DNA of 64,000 bases, taken from contig CAWHQZ010000009.1 in the NCBI GenBank assembly GCA_963831645.1, positions 186,001 to 250,000 on the forward strand, read 5' to 3'. The notes beneath the pieces were generated by a model that did not search any database, was not told where the DNA came from, and saw only the letters and a program-made list of their open reading frames with translations. This stretch comes from CAWHQZ01 sp963831645. GTDB lineage: Bacteria; Pseudomonadota; Alphaproteobacteria; Rhizobiales; Aestuariivirgaceae. A program made the translations under genes and the position numbers. Of the stretch, positions 53,659-62,248 are shown in pieces (the stretch's first letter is position 1; the number at the start of each line of letters is the position of its first letter).

Positions 53659-54309
53659 TCAGGCGCCGTTCAGCGCTTTCCCGATTTGGCGGGCGACCTC
53701 CGGTATGGGCGCCATCGCGTCGACGCTGCGCAGAACTCCGCGCGCCCGATAGTAGGACACAAGCGGAGCCGTCTGATTGCCATAGACCGACAGCCGGTCG
53801 CGAACTGTTTGTTCGCCGTCGTCGGTCCGTCGTATGAACTTGCTTGAACCGCAATTGTCGCAAACGCCAGCCCGCTTCGGCTTCTCGAATTTGTCGTGAT
53901 AGCCCTTGCCGCACGTGGCGCAGACATAGCGACCGGAGAGTCGCTCGATCAATGCATCATCGTCGACCTTCATTTCGACCACGGCATCGATGCACAGATT
54001 TTTGCGGGCAAGCAGCTCATCCAGAGCCGCTGCCTGAACCTTGTTGCGAGGAAATCCATCCAGGATAAAGCCGTTCTTCAGGTCCGGCTGCGACAGCCGT
54101 TCGGCGACGATCGCCACGACGATATCATCCGAAGCGAGCTCACCTCGCTCCATAGCCGCCTTGGCCTGTTTACCATGTACACTTCCCTGCGCCACGGCCG
54201 CACGCAACATCTCGCCCGTCGACAACTGCAACATGCCACGCTTCTCTTCAAGGATCTTGGACTGCGTGCCTTTTCCCGAGCCTGGAGGGCCGAGAAGGAT
54301 GATGTTCAT
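53659..54309 (-). CDS. adk: Adenylate kinase (zinc-finger lid type)
   Basis: This 216-residue kinase catalyses ATP + AMP to 2 ADP. The P-loop is GPPGSGKGTQ and the NMP-site DGFPRN is intact. The lid carries four Cys at 130, 133, 150 and 153 (CATC and CDNC), the Zn-binding version seen in Gram-positives and some alphaproteobacteria rather than the His/Asp form of E. coli. The ATG overlaps the secY stop as ATGA, so expression is coupled to secY. Confidence 0.96.
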   Translation of the reverse strand: MNIILLGPPGSGKGTQSKILEEKRGMLQLSTGEMLRAAVAQGSVHGKQAKAAMERGELASDDIVVAIVAERLSQPDLKNGFILDGFPRNKVQAAALDELLARKNLCIDAVVEMKVDDDALIERLSGRYVCATCGKGYHDKFEKPKRAGVCDNCGSSKFIRRTDDGEQTVRDRLSVYGNQTAPLVSYYRARGVLRSVDAMAPIPEVARQIGKALNGA

Positions 54310-55637
54310 CGCCGGGCGCCTCTGAGATTGGTGCGCTTTATCAGCTTTTCGTACTGCTGGGCCATGAGGTGGCCCTGAATCTGGGCCACCGTATCCATCA
54401 TCACCGAGACCACGATCAGGAGCGATGTTCCGCCGAAGTAGAAGGGCACAGCGACGTAAACGGTCAGCAGTTCCGGCAGCACGCAGACGAATGCCAAATA
54501 GGCGGCCCCGACCACGGTGATTCGAGTCAGCACGTAATCGATGTACTCGGCGGTTCGTTCGCCGGGCCGAATTCCCGGAATGAACCCGCCATACTTCTTC
54601 AGATTTTCCGCGGTTTCCTTGGGATTGAACTGGATGGCCGTGTAGAAAAACGCGAAAAACACGATGAGCGCCACATAGATACTGAGGAACAGGGGCTGAC
54701 CCTGACCGAGCAGCGCTGTGAGGTAGTTGAGCCATTCCGGACCTTGCCCCTGGCTGAAATTCGCAACGGTGATCGGCAGCAGCAGAATTGAGGAAGCGAA
54801 GATCGGTGGAATGACCCCCGCGGTATTCAGCTTGAGCGGCAGATGCGACTTGTCGGCCTGGGCCATCTGGGTGCCCACCTGACGCTTCGGATACTGCACC
54901 AGAAGGCGTCTTTGCGCCCGCTCGACGAACACGATGAAGGCCACCACGGCAAGCGCCATCACGATGACGCCGAGGATCACGAACGTTGAAAGCTGGCCGG
55001 TGCGACCCAGCTCGAAGAGCCCGCCAAGTGCCGATGGCAAGCTGGCTACGATACCGGCAAATATGATGAGCGAGATTCCGTTGCCGATGCCACGGGCGGT
55101 GATCTGCTCGCCGAGCCACATCAGAAACACAGTGCCCCCGGTGAGCGTAATCACTGTGCTCGCACGAAAGAACAGACCCGGATCCAGGACTACGTTGCCC
55201 TGGCCCTCCAGCCCGACGGCGATCCCGTAGGCCTGCAGCGCCGCCAGAATGACGGTGCCGTAGCGCGTGTACTGATTGATCTTCTTACGCCCCTGCTCGC
55301 CTTCCTTCTTCAGTTGCTCGAGATGGGGCGAGACCGTCGTCATCAGCTGAATGATGATCGAGGAGGAAATGTAGGGCATGATATTGAGGGCAAAGATAGC
55401 CATGCGACCGAGCGCGCCGCCGGCGAGACCGTTGATCCAGCCCAGGATCCCGGTCGAATTCTGTTGCACCAGCTGGGCCAGTGCCACCGGATCGACGCCG
55501 GGAACCGGAATGTAGGTTCCGAGGCGATAGATGATGAGAGCGCCGAGGGTAAACCAAATGCGCTTCTTCAGTTCTTCCGCTTTGGCAAGGGCGCCGAAAT
55601 TGAACCGGGCGGCAAGTTGTTCTGCAGCAGATGCCAT
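54306..55637 (-). CDS. secY: Preprotein translocase subunit SecY
   Basis: This 443-residue channel protein has ten membrane helices; typical segments are YIPVPGVDPVALAQLVQQ, ALNIMPYISSSIIIQLMTTVSPHLE and IRPGERTAEYIDYVLTRITVVGAAY. It forms the SecYEG pore for protein export and membrane insertion. It lies in the spc operon between rplO and adk, with the normal order. Confidence 0.97.
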   Translation of the reverse strand: MASAAEQLAARFNFGALAKAEELKKRIWFTLGALIIYRLGTYIPVPGVDPVALAQLVQQNSTGILGWINGLAGGALGRMAIFALNIMPYISSSIIIQLMTTVSPHLEQLKKEGEQGRKKINQYTRYGTVILAALQAYGIAVGLEGQGNVVLDPGLFFRASTVITLTGGTVFLMWLGEQITARGIGNGISLIIFAGIVASLPSALGGLFELGRTGQLSTFVILGVIVMALAVVAFIVFVERAQRRLLVQYPKRQVGTQMAQADKSHLPLKLNTAGVIPPIFASSILLLPITVANFSQGQGPEWLNYLTALLGQGQPLFLSIYVALIVFFAFFYTAIQFNPKETAENLKKYGGFIPGIRPGERTAEYIDYVLTRITVVGAAYLAFVCVLPELLTVYVAVPFYFGGTSLLIVVSVMMDTVAQIQGHLMAQQYEKLIKRTNLRGARR

Positions 55638-55685
55638 ATTAGGTCCTCGCGCCCCTCGATACCTCGCCCCGCCGGCAGCGCTGGC

Positions 55686-56198
55686 TCACGCCTCCTTACC
55701 GGCACCGGCGGCAATGCTGGGCTCGGGCGTGGTGTTCGTGGGTCTGAGGACCTTGACGCTGCCCCCGACCTTGTCGATGGCTGCAAGTGCTGCTTGCGAG
55801 GCATGATAGACCTCGAAGGAAGCTTTGGTCTTCAATTCGCCATTGCCCAGGATGCGCACGCCGCCACGCGGGCGTTTGATCACTCCGGCAGCAACCAGGG
55901 TTTCAACCGTTACCGGCTGGGCTGGATCCAGCTTCCTGGCGTCAAAGGCGGCCTGGATGCGCGACAGGTTGACCTCGTTGAACTCGACCGCATTGGGTTT
56001 GTTGAACCCGCGTTTGGGAAGCCGCCGGTAGATCGGCATCTGTCCGCCTTCGAAGCCCGGTTTGGCGCCACCCGAGCGCGCCGTCTGTCCCTTGCCGCCG
56101 CGACCGGCGGTCTTGCCCAAGCCGGATCCGATGCCACGGGCAACGCGTTTTCGCTGATGCCGTGCCCCGGCCCTGTCTGCGATCTGGTTCAGTCTCAT
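55686..56198 (-). CDS. rplO: 50S ribosomal protein L15
   Basis: This 170-residue protein matches L15: RKRVARGIGSGLGKTAGRGGKGQTAR, GFEGGQMPIYRRLPKRGF and a beta/alpha C-terminal domain. A GAGKEA-ending Ala/Pro-rich tail is longer than usual. It is placed between rpmD and secY in the spc operon. Confidence 0.96.
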   Translation of the reverse strand: MRLNQIADRAGARHQRKRVARGIGSGLGKTAGRGGKGQTARSGGAKPGFEGGQMPIYRRLPKRGFNKPNAVEFNEVNLSRIQAAFDARKLDPAQPVTVETLVAAGVIKRPRGGVRILGNGELKTKASFEVYHASQAALAAIDKVGGSVKVLRPTNTTPEPSIAAGAGKEA

Positions 56199-56223
56199 GT
56201 TGATTGCCCTTGCCTGCCCAATG

Positions 56224-56427
56224 CTAGCCTTCGATCACTCGAACCAGATGCCTGACGGCATCGATCATGCCGCGCACCTCAGGCGTGTCAGGCAGCTTGC
56301 TGCGCGCCCTGATCCTTCTGAGGCCGAGGCCATTCAACGTCGCCCGCTGCTCTGCCGGACGCCGCTGCGGACTCTTGATTTGCTCGACCGTGACAGTTCT
56401 GGTCAAATCTGTTTCTTCTTTCGCCAT
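56224..56427 (-). CDS. rpmD: 50S ribosomal protein L30
   Basis: This 67-residue protein matches L30, with TVTVEQIKSPQRRPAEQRATLNGLGLRRI and the C-terminal VRGMIDAVRHLVRV. It is the usual neighbour of rpsE and rplO in the spc operon. Confidence 0.95.
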   Translation of the reverse strand: MAKEETDLTRTVTVEQIKSPQRRPAEQRATLNGLGLRRIRARSKLPDTPEVRGMIDAVRHLVRVIEG

Positions 56428-56447
56428 CTGTGATGCCCTTGCGACCG

Positions 56448-57011
56448 CTAATCAACCGTCAAATCGGGATCGCGCCGACGGGCAATTACCTCACTCACCT
56501 TCTTGCCGCGGCGCGCGGCGACGCTGCGCGGTGAAGTTTCCTTTTTCAGCGCACTGAAGGTCGCCCGCACCATGTTGTAGGGATTGGAAGAACCCTGGCT
56601 CTTCGCTACCACATCCTTCATTCCAAGCGTTTCGAATACCGCCCGCATCGGACCGCCGGCGATAATTCCGGTGCCGGCCGTCGCCGATCTCAGCACCACC
56701 TTGCCGGCGCCCCAGCGGCCACGGACATCGTGGTGCAGCGTTCGCCCTTCGCGCAGGGGCACCCGGATCATCTGTCGTTTGGCGCCTTCGGTGGCCTTGC
56801 GAATTGCCTCCGGGACTTCCCGTGCCTTGCCGTGGCCGAACCCGACGCGGCCCTTCTGATCGCCGACGACGACCAGGGCCGCAAATCCGAACCTGCGGCC
56901 GCCCTTCACCACCTTTGCCACGCGATTGATGTGGACCAGCTTGTCCAGAAACTCGCTGTCGCGTTCCTCGCGGCTGCTGTCGCGGTCGCGCTTTCTATCT
57001 CTTTGTGCCAT
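56448..57011 (-). CDS. rpsE: 30S ribosomal protein S5
   Basis: This 187-residue protein has the double-stranded RNA-binding fold of S5 (KLVHINRVAKVVKGGRRFGFAALVVVGDQKG) and a C-terminal SEVIARR tail. A hydrophilic Arg/Glu/Asp N-terminus (RDRKRDRDSSREERDS) is seen. The ATG at 57011 is chosen over an in-frame upstream codon that would overlap rplR. S5 is a decoding-fidelity protein. Confidence 0.95.
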   Translation of the reverse strand: MAQRDRKRDRDSSREERDSEFLDKLVHINRVAKVVKGGRRFGFAALVVVGDQKGRVGFGHGKAREVPEAIRKATEGAKRQMIRVPLREGRTLHHDVRGRWGAGKVVLRSATAGTGIIAGGPMRAVFETLGMKDVVAKSQGSSNPYNMVRATFSALKKETSPRSVAARRGKKVSEVIARRRDPDLTVD

Positions 57012-57042
57012 CTGTCGTCCTGTCTGTTCGTCTCTTGTCTGA

Positions 57043-57399
57043 CTAGAACTCGAGCCCGCCTTCGCGTGCACCATCGGCCAGCGCCTTTACCCGCCCGTGG
57101 TAGCGGTAGTTGCCCCGGTCGAACACCACCGTCTTGATACCCGCCTTTTGCGCCCGCTCGGCAACAAGCTTGCCGACCGCTGAAGCTGCTGCTTTCTTAC
57201 CGCTTCCCCCCTTGCCCTTGAGATCCTTCTCGATGCTTGAGGCAGCCGCCAGGGTAACGCCATGGCGATCGTCGATGATCTGGGCGTAGATGTTCTTGTC
57301 GGAGCGAAACACGCTCAGCCGGGGACGCCCCGCCGACTTGCTCTTCAGCGACCTCCGCACGCGCGCCGATCGCCGTTCGGTCTGGCTCAGCTTTGCCAT
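57043..57399 (-). CDS. rplR: 50S ribosomal protein L18
   Basis: This 118-residue protein matches L18, with RLSVFRSDKNIYAQIIDDRHGVTLAAAS and RGNYRYHGRVKALADGAREGGLEF. It binds 5S rRNA with L5 and sits between rplF and rpsE. Confidence 0.96.
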   Translation of the reverse strand: MAKLSQTERRSARVRRSLKSKSAGRPRLSVFRSDKNIYAQIIDDRHGVTLAAASSIEKDLKGKGGSGKKAAASAVGKLVAERAQKAGIKTVVFDRGNYRYHGRVKALADGAREGGLEF

Positions 57400-57412
57400 C
57401 GCATCCTGTCCC

Positions 57413-57946
57413 TTACTTTTTCTTGCCTTCCTTGCGGAAGATATACTCGCCGGCGTATTTCACCCCCTTGCCCTTGTAGGGTTCGGGCGCGCGAAAGGCG
57501 CGAATCTCCGCGGCGACCTGGCCGACCTGTTGCTTGTCGATGCCGGCCACGACGATTTCGGTCGGCTTGGGGGTGGTTATCGAGATCCCGGCAGGGATCG
57601 GATACTTCACATCGTGGCTGAAGCCGAGCTGCAACTGCAACTCCTTCCCCTGCACCGCCGCGCGGAATCCAACGCCACTGATTTCCAGGTTCTTGGTGTA
57701 TCCTTTCGTGACGCCGGTGATCATGTTCTGCAGTATCGTTCGTGACATGCCCCAGCATGACCTGGCCAGCTTGGTATCATCGCGCGGCTCAACCTCGATG
57801 CCGCCGTTGTTCAGTTTAGCCATGACGAGGTCGGCCAGCAGGGCCTTCAACTCGCCCTTCGGCCCCTTCACGGCGACACTCTGGCCCGACAGGTTGGCCG
57901 TCACCCCCGCCGGGATCGAAACTGATTTTTTGCCGATACGCGACAT
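57413..57946 (-). CDS. rplF: 50S ribosomal protein L6
   Basis: This 177-residue protein has the two repeated L6 domains; the second contains LQLGFSHDVKYPIPAGISITTPKPTEIVVAGIDKQ, and the C-terminus has EPYKGKGVKYAGE. It binds near the sarcin-ricin loop. Normal place in the spc operon. Confidence 0.96.
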   Translation of the reverse strand: MSRIGKKSVSIPAGVTANLSGQSVAVKGPKGELKALLADLVMAKLNNGGIEVEPRDDTKLARSCWGMSRTILQNMITGVTKGYTKNLEISGVGFRAAVQGKELQLQLGFSHDVKYPIPAGISITTPKPTEIVVAGIDKQQVGQVAAEIRAFRAPEPYKGKGVKYAGEYIFRKEGKKK

Positions 57947-57991
57947 CTTCGTTGTTCCTGGGTTGCCAGCCGCCGAACTCTCGACGCGCGG

Positions 57992-58390
57992 TCAAAATAC
58001 CGTACAGATCACTTCGCCACCCACGTTCTGCGCTCTTGCCTCGTTGTCGGACATGACCCCTTTGGGTGTTGAAAGGATCGATATCCCGAGACCGTTGTAG
58101 ACGGTCGGTAGCGTGTCCACCGAGGCGTAAACCCGCCGTCCGGGCTTCGAGACCCGATGGATCTCCCGGATCACCGGAGCGCCATCGAAATACTTCAGTT
58201 CGATCTCGAATTCGGCCTTGGCGGCGCCCATTTGAACCGTGGCGAAGTCACGTATGTAACCTTCCTGTTTCAGCACTTCCAGTACCCTGCCCCGCAGCTT
58301 CGACACCGGACAGATCACTTTCGACTTGCCGCGCTCCTGGGCGTTCCTGATGCGAGTCAGCATGTCGCCGAGTGGATCCTGAATGCTCAT
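57992..58390 (-). CDS. rpsH: 30S ribosomal protein S8
   Basis: This 132-residue protein matches S8, with MLTRIRNAQERGKSKVICPVSKL at the N-terminus and GLGISILSTPKGVMSDNEAR at the C-terminus. S8 binds 16S rRNA helix 21 and, in many bacteria, represses spc-operon translation. Confidence 0.96.
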   Translation of the reverse strand: MSIQDPLGDMLTRIRNAQERGKSKVICPVSKLRGRVLEVLKQEGYIRDFATVQMGAAKAEFEIELKYFDGAPVIREIHRVSKPGRRVYASVDTLPTVYNGLGISILSTPKGVMSDNEARAQNVGGEVICTVF

Positions 58391-58418
58391 ACCCTATTTC
58401 TCCTGACTGCCCGACCTT

Positions 58419-58724
58419 CTACCAACTCGACTTGACCATGCCGGGGATCAATCCCTTGTTGGCCAGCTCACGCAACGCCATGCGCGACATCCTCACCTTG
58501 CGGTAGAAACCACGTGGCCGACCCGTAAGCTCGCAACGGTTTCGGACCCTTTGCGGCGCCGAGTTGCGCGGCAATTGCGCTAGCTTGAGCTGAGCGGCGA
58601 AGCGCTCTTCCATGGAAACCGAGCGGTTGCCGATGACCGCCCTTAACTTCGCGCGCTTGCCGGCGTACTTCTTTACCAGCCGCCGCCGGCGATTGTTCTT
58701 CTCGACTGAACTCTTCTTTGCCAT
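58419..58724 (-). CDS. rpsN: 30S ribosomal protein S14
   Basis: This 101-residue S14 is the zinc-independent long form, with no CxxC pair: MAKKSSVEKNNRRRRLVKKYAGKRAKL and RCELTGRPRGFYRKVRMSRMALRELA. It lies between rplE and rpsH. Confidence 0.96.
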   Translation of the reverse strand: MAKKSSVEKNNRRRRLVKKYAGKRAKLRAVIGNRSVSMEERFAAQLKLAQLPRNSAPQRVRNRCELTGRPRGFYRKVRMSRMALRELANKGLIPGMVKSSW

Positions 58725-58744
58725 CTTACCTCGGCCCTGCTCTC

Positions 58745-59521
58745 TTACGGGTGCTCGCTCATGGCCGCTGCCTTGCCGGCGCGATGAGCTTTACGGAACG
58801 GAAAATTGAAGCCGGCGATAAGCGCCCGCGCCTCTTCGTCGGTCTTCGCAGTAGTGCAGATCACGATGTCCATGCCCCATACCTTGTCGATCTTGTCGTA
58901 GTCGATCTCGGGAAAGATGATGTGTTCCTTGACGCCGATGGCGTAGTTGCCTCGCCCATCGAAACTTCGGTCCGTGGCTCCCCGGAAATCGCGTACCCGC
59001 GGCAGCGCGATGTTGATGAAGCGGTCGAGAAACTCGTACATGCGGGCCTGGCGCAGCGTGACCTTGGCGCCAATCGCCTGATTCTCGCGGATCTTGAAGG
59101 TGGCGATCGACTTTCGCGAACGGGTGATGACCGGCTTCTGCCCGGCGATCCTGGTCAGTTCCTCGACCGCTACATTGATGACTTTGCTGTCGGCCACCGC
59201 CTCGCCAATGCCCATGTTGAGCACGATTTTCTCAAGCTTGGGCACTTGCATCGGGTTCTTGTAGCCGAACTGCTCGACCAACCGTTTGCGGACTACCTCG
59301 TTGAAGTGGACCTTCAGCCTCGGCACATAGTCCTTGGGCACGGCGACTTCGGGCAGAGGTTGTCCTGCATCAGTTCTGGCATCCGGTTTTTTGGCCTGCT
59401 TTCCGGCAACCTTGGTGTCCTTGCCTTCGGCTTTTTTGGTACCGGCCTTGCCGCCCGGCTTATCGGCAGCGGGCCGCTGCTCGACCTTTCCGGCGCTTCG
59501 ATCTTTGCTTTCCTTAGCCAT
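58745..59521 (-). CDS. rplE: 50S ribosomal protein L5 with long N-terminal extension
   Basis: This 258-residue protein has a normal L5 core from about residue 65 (VPRLKVHFNEVVRKRLVEQFG, then ITRSRKSIATFKIRE) but an added 60-65 residue Lys/Ala/Asp-rich head, mostly disorder-prone, compared with the usual 180-190 residues. The ATG at 59521 overlaps the rplX stop by eight bases, so the extension is within the translated part of the operon. An in-frame upstream ATG at 59566 would add still more. Confidence 0.94.
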   Translation of the reverse strand: MAKESKDRSAGKVEQRPAADKPGGKAGTKKAEGKDTKVAGKQAKKPDARTDAGQPLPEVAVPKDYVPRLKVHFNEVVRKRLVEQFGYKNPMQVPKLEKIVLNMGIGEAVADSKVINVAVEELTRIAGQKPVITRSRKSIATFKIRENQAIGAKVTLRQARMYEFLDRFINIALPRVRDFRGATDRSFDGRGNYAIGVKEHIIFPEIDYDKIDKVWGMDIVICTTAKTDEEARALIAGFNFPFRKAHRAGKAAAMSEHP

Positions 59522-59837
59522 CGATGACCTCTCCCGAGCGCTTGGCAAAGCGCACTTTCTTGCCATCCTTCAGAACCTTGTAGCCAACTCGTGTCGGCTT
59601 GCCGGTCTTGGGATCGGCGATCGCAAGATTGGAGATGTGTATCGGCATCTCCTTCGAAACGATGCCGCCTTCCTGTGCTGCAGTTTGCCGCTGGTGGCGG
59701 CGGGCGATGTGCACTCCTTGCACCACCGCGCGATTCTCTTTTGCAAGGACGTTCAGAATCTGTCCGACCTTACCCTTGTCGCGCCCGGTCAGGACGACAA
59801 CACGGTCGCCCTTCCGCACCTTCAATTTGGCGGCCAT
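59514..59837 (-). CDS. rplX: 50S ribosomal protein L24
   Basis: This 107-residue protein matches L24: LKVRKGDRVVVLTGRDKGKVGQILNVL and the KOW motif, ending with RVGYKVLKDGKKVRFAKRSGEVID. The start ATG at 59837 overlaps the rplN stop (TGATG). L24 initiates large-subunit assembly. Confidence 0.95.
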   Translation of the reverse strand: MAAKLKVRKGDRVVVLTGRDKGKVGQILNVLAKENRAVVQGVHIARRHQRQTAAQEGGIVSKEMPIHISNLAIADPKTGKPTRVGYKVLKDGKKVRFAKRSGEVIDG

Positions 59838-60205
59838 CACAACACCTCCGGCGCAAGCGAGATGATCTTCATATGGTTCTTGGCTCGCAGCTCACGCGGC
59901 ACCGGGCCGAAAATGCGCGTGCCCACCGGCTCGCCCTGAGCGTTGATCAGCACGGCTGCGTTGCGGTCGAAACGAATGATCGAGCCGTCGATGCGGCGAA
60001 TGCTCTTCGCCGTGCGCACCACGATGGCCTTCATGACCGAGCCCTTCTTCACCCGCCCGCGCGGAATGGCGTCCTTCACCGACACCACGATGATGTCGCC
60101 CACCGTCGCATATTTGCGCTTCGAGCCGCCGAGCACCTTGATGCACTGCACGCGCCGGGCGCCGGAATTGTCGGCGACATCGAGATTGGTTTCCTGCTGG
60201 ATCAT
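59837..60205 (-). CDS. rplN: 50S ribosomal protein L14
   Basis: This 122-residue protein starts MIQQETNLDVADNSGARRVQCIKVLGGSKRKYA, the conserved L14 signature, and ends RELRAKNHMKIISLAPEVL. It binds L19 and 16S helix 14 at the intersubunit face. Usual place between rpsQ and rplX. Confidence 0.97.
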   Translation of the reverse strand: MIQQETNLDVADNSGARRVQCIKVLGGSKRKYATVGDIIVVSVKDAIPRGRVKKGSVMKAIVVRTAKSIRRIDGSIIRFDRNAAVLINAQGEPVGTRIFGPVPRELRAKNHMKIISLAPEVL

Positions 60206-60241
60206 GGCACGATCCTCCCTTTTCCGGGTCCATTGAAGTTT

Positions 60242-60484
60242 CTAGGCCGCCGTGACTTTCTCAACGAGCTGCCAGCGCTTGTTCTTCGAAACCGGGCGGC
60301 ACTCCTGAATGCGGACGATATCGCCCGTCTTGGCGTTGTTGTTTTCGTCATGGGCATGAAACTTCTTGGACCGGCGCACCGTCTTCTTGAGTACCGGATG
60401 AGTGAAGCGGCGCTCGACTTCAACGACGATGGTCTTGTCGTTCTTGTCACTGACTACCACGCCCTGAAGAATGCGCTTAGGCAT
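60242..60484 (-). CDS. rpsQ: 30S ribosomal protein S17
   Basis: This 80-residue protein matches S17: RILQGVVVSDKNDKTIVVEVERRFTHPVLKKTVRRSKKFHAHDE. It is the OB-fold 16S-binding protein of the 30S body. It sits between rpmC and rplN. Confidence 0.96.
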   Translation of the reverse strand: MPKRILQGVVVSDKNDKTIVVEVERRFTHPVLKKTVRRSKKFHAHDENNNAKTGDIVRIQECRPVSKNKRWQLVEKVTAA

Positions 60485-60487
60485 AGT

Positions 60488-60691
60488 TCAAATCCCTCGT
60501 TGCTTTGCCTTGGCGGCAGACTGCATCGTCCTGATGCGGGCAATATCACGGCGCACCTCGCGCACGCGGGCGGTCTTCTCGAGCTGCCCCGACGCCTTCT
60601 GAAAGCGCAGGTTGAACTGCTCCCTGCGCAGCTTCTGGAGTTCCTCGCGGAGCTGATCTTCGGTCATCGCCCTGGCATCACTTGCTTTCAT
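60488..60691 (-). CDS. rpmC: 50S ribosomal protein L29
   Basis: This 67-residue protein matches L29, with LREELQKLRREQFNLRFQKASGQLEKTARVREVRRDIARI. The ATG at 60691 gives the usual length; the frame stays open upstream only by reading through rplP. L29 lies at the exit tunnel. Confidence 0.95.
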   Translation of the reverse strand: MKASDARAMTEDQLREELQKLRREQFNLRFQKASGQLEKTARVREVRRDIARIRTMQSAAKAKQRGI

Positions 60692-60716
60692 CACCCGGAC
60701 CTCCGGTCTTCTCCGT

Positions 60717-61130
60717 TCACTCGCCCAGCCGCGCCACGAACCGCGTCTTGATCGGCAGCTTGGCTGCCGCAAGAGACAGCGCCTCCTCCGCGGTACGCCG
60801 GCTGACCCCTTCAACCTCGAAAAGAATGCGCCCCGGCTTTACTCGTACCGCCCAGAACTCGGGCGCTCCTTTGCCTGAGCCCATGCGCACCTCCGTCGGT
60901 TTTTTCGACACCGGGACATCGGGGAAGATGCGTATCCACACTCGTCCTGCTCGTTTCATGGCCCGGGTCAGAGCGCGCCGAGCCGCCTCTATCTGGCGAG
61001 CCGTCACGCGATCGGGCTCCTGCGCCTTGAGTTCATAGGCGCCGAAGTCGAGCGTGTTTCCACTCTTCGCCTTGCCGCGGATTCGGCCCTTGAAGGCCTT
61101 GCGATACTTGGTCCGTTTCGGCTGCAACAT
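60717..61130 (-). CDS. rplP: 50S ribosomal protein L16
   Basis: This 137-residue protein starts MLQPKRTKYRKAFKGRIRGKAKSGNTLDFG, the L16 signature, with GKGAPEFWAVRVKPGRILFEVEGV further on. It contacts A-site tRNA. Usual place between rpsC and rpmC. Confidence 0.97.
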   Translation of the reverse strand: MLQPKRTKYRKAFKGRIRGKAKSGNTLDFGAYELKAQEPDRVTARQIEAARRALTRAMKRAGRVWIRIFPDVPVSKKPTEVRMGSGKGAPEFWAVRVKPGRILFEVEGVSRRTAEEALSLAAAKLPIKTRFVARLGE

Positions 61131-61153
61131 CCTTGTACGTCCTTTGCCCTGGT

Positions 61154-61864
61154 TCAGCCCGCGTGGCTGTCGCGACGCATGCCGCGCGGTCCGTCGTGTT
61201 CGCCTTGCGCGCGCTTGTCCTGGGCCATCGGGTCATGTTCGAGGATCTCACCCTTGAAGACCCACACCTTCACGCCGTTCGTCCCATAGGCGGTGACCGC
61301 CGTGGCCGTTCCATAGTCGACATCGGCCCTCAGGGTATGGAGGGGCACGCGGCCCTCGCGGTACCATTCCGTACGGGCAATTTCCGCACCGCCAAGCCGG
61401 CCTGCGCAGGTGATCTTGATGCCCTCCGCACCCATGCGTTGCGCCGACTGCACGGCTCGTTTCATAGCGCGACGGAACGCGATACGCCGCTCGAGTTGTT
61501 GGGCGATGTTCTCCGCCACAAGGGTGGCGTCGATCTCGGGTTTCCTGATCTCGACAATATTGAGATGGACCTCCGATGTGGTCATTTCGGAAATCTTCTT
61601 GCGCAGCTTTTCGATATCGGCGCCTTTTTTGCCGATAACGACGCCCGGCCGCGCGGAATAAATCGTAACGCGGCATTTCTTATGCGGTCGTTCGATAAGA
61701 ATCTTGGCGACACCGGCCTGCTTGAGCTGGCCATGCAGATAGTCGCGTATCCTCCTGTCTTCATGGAGGAGTTGGCTGTATTCCTTGCGGCCGGCATACC
61801 AGCGCGAATCCCAGGTGCGATTGACGCCGAGCCGGAGGCCGATCGGATTGACCTTTTGACCCAT
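61154..61864 (-). CDS. rpsC: 30S ribosomal protein S3
   Basis: This 236-residue protein has the KH domain with GVVIGKKGADIEKLRKKISEM and the C-terminal S3 domain (IAQQLERRIAFRRAMKRAVQSAQRMG). A basic tail rich in R, D and H (after residue 215) is typical of Hyphomicrobiales. Its ATG shares a base with the rplV stop (TGATG). Confidence 0.96.
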   Translation of the reverse strand: MGQKVNPIGLRLGVNRTWDSRWYAGRKEYSQLLHEDRRIRDYLHGQLKQAGVAKILIERPHKKCRVTIYSARPGVVIGKKGADIEKLRKKISEMTTSEVHLNIVEIRKPEIDATLVAENIAQQLERRIAFRRAMKRAVQSAQRMGAEGIKITCAGRLGGAEIARTEWYREGRVPLHTLRADVDYGTATAVTAYGTNGVKVWVFKGEILEHDPMAQDKRAQGEHDGPRGMRRDSHAG

Positions 61865-62244
61865 CAGGCCGCCTCCTCTTCCTGTCGAACCACTATGGTA
61901 AGTTGGCTGAAAAACTTCTGAATGCCGGCCGAGCGTCCCCGCCCGCGGGCCATGAAGCGCTTCATGACGAGATTTTTGCCCACCGAGGCCTCCGTTACGA
62001 CGAGTGCATTGATGTCGAGCTCATGATTGTTTTCGGCGTTGGCGATCGCCGACTCGAGAGTTTTCTTGACCACTGCCGCAATGCGCTTGCGCGAAAACGT
62101 CAGCTCGGCGAGCGCCTTGTCGACCTTCTTGCCGCGAATGGTGGCTGCGACGAGGTTGAGCTTTTGCGGGCTGACGCGGATGCTGCGCGCCACCGCCTTG
62201 GCCTCCGTAGCCATCAGGGATCGCTTGCGTTTTGCTTTGCTCAT
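61864..62244 (-). CDS. rplV: 50S ribosomal protein L22
   Basis: This 126-residue protein has VSPQKLNLVAATIRGKKVDKALAELTFSRKRIA and the long beta-hairpin that lines the exit tunnel. It belongs between rpsS and rpsC in the S10 operon. Confidence 0.96.
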   Translation of the reverse strand: MSKAKRKRSLMATEAKAVARSIRVSPQKLNLVAATIRGKKVDKALAELTFSRKRIAAVVKKTLESAIANAENNHELDINALVVTEASVGKNLVMKRFMARGRGRSAGIQKFFSQLTIVVRQEEEAA

Positions 62245-62248
62245 CTGA

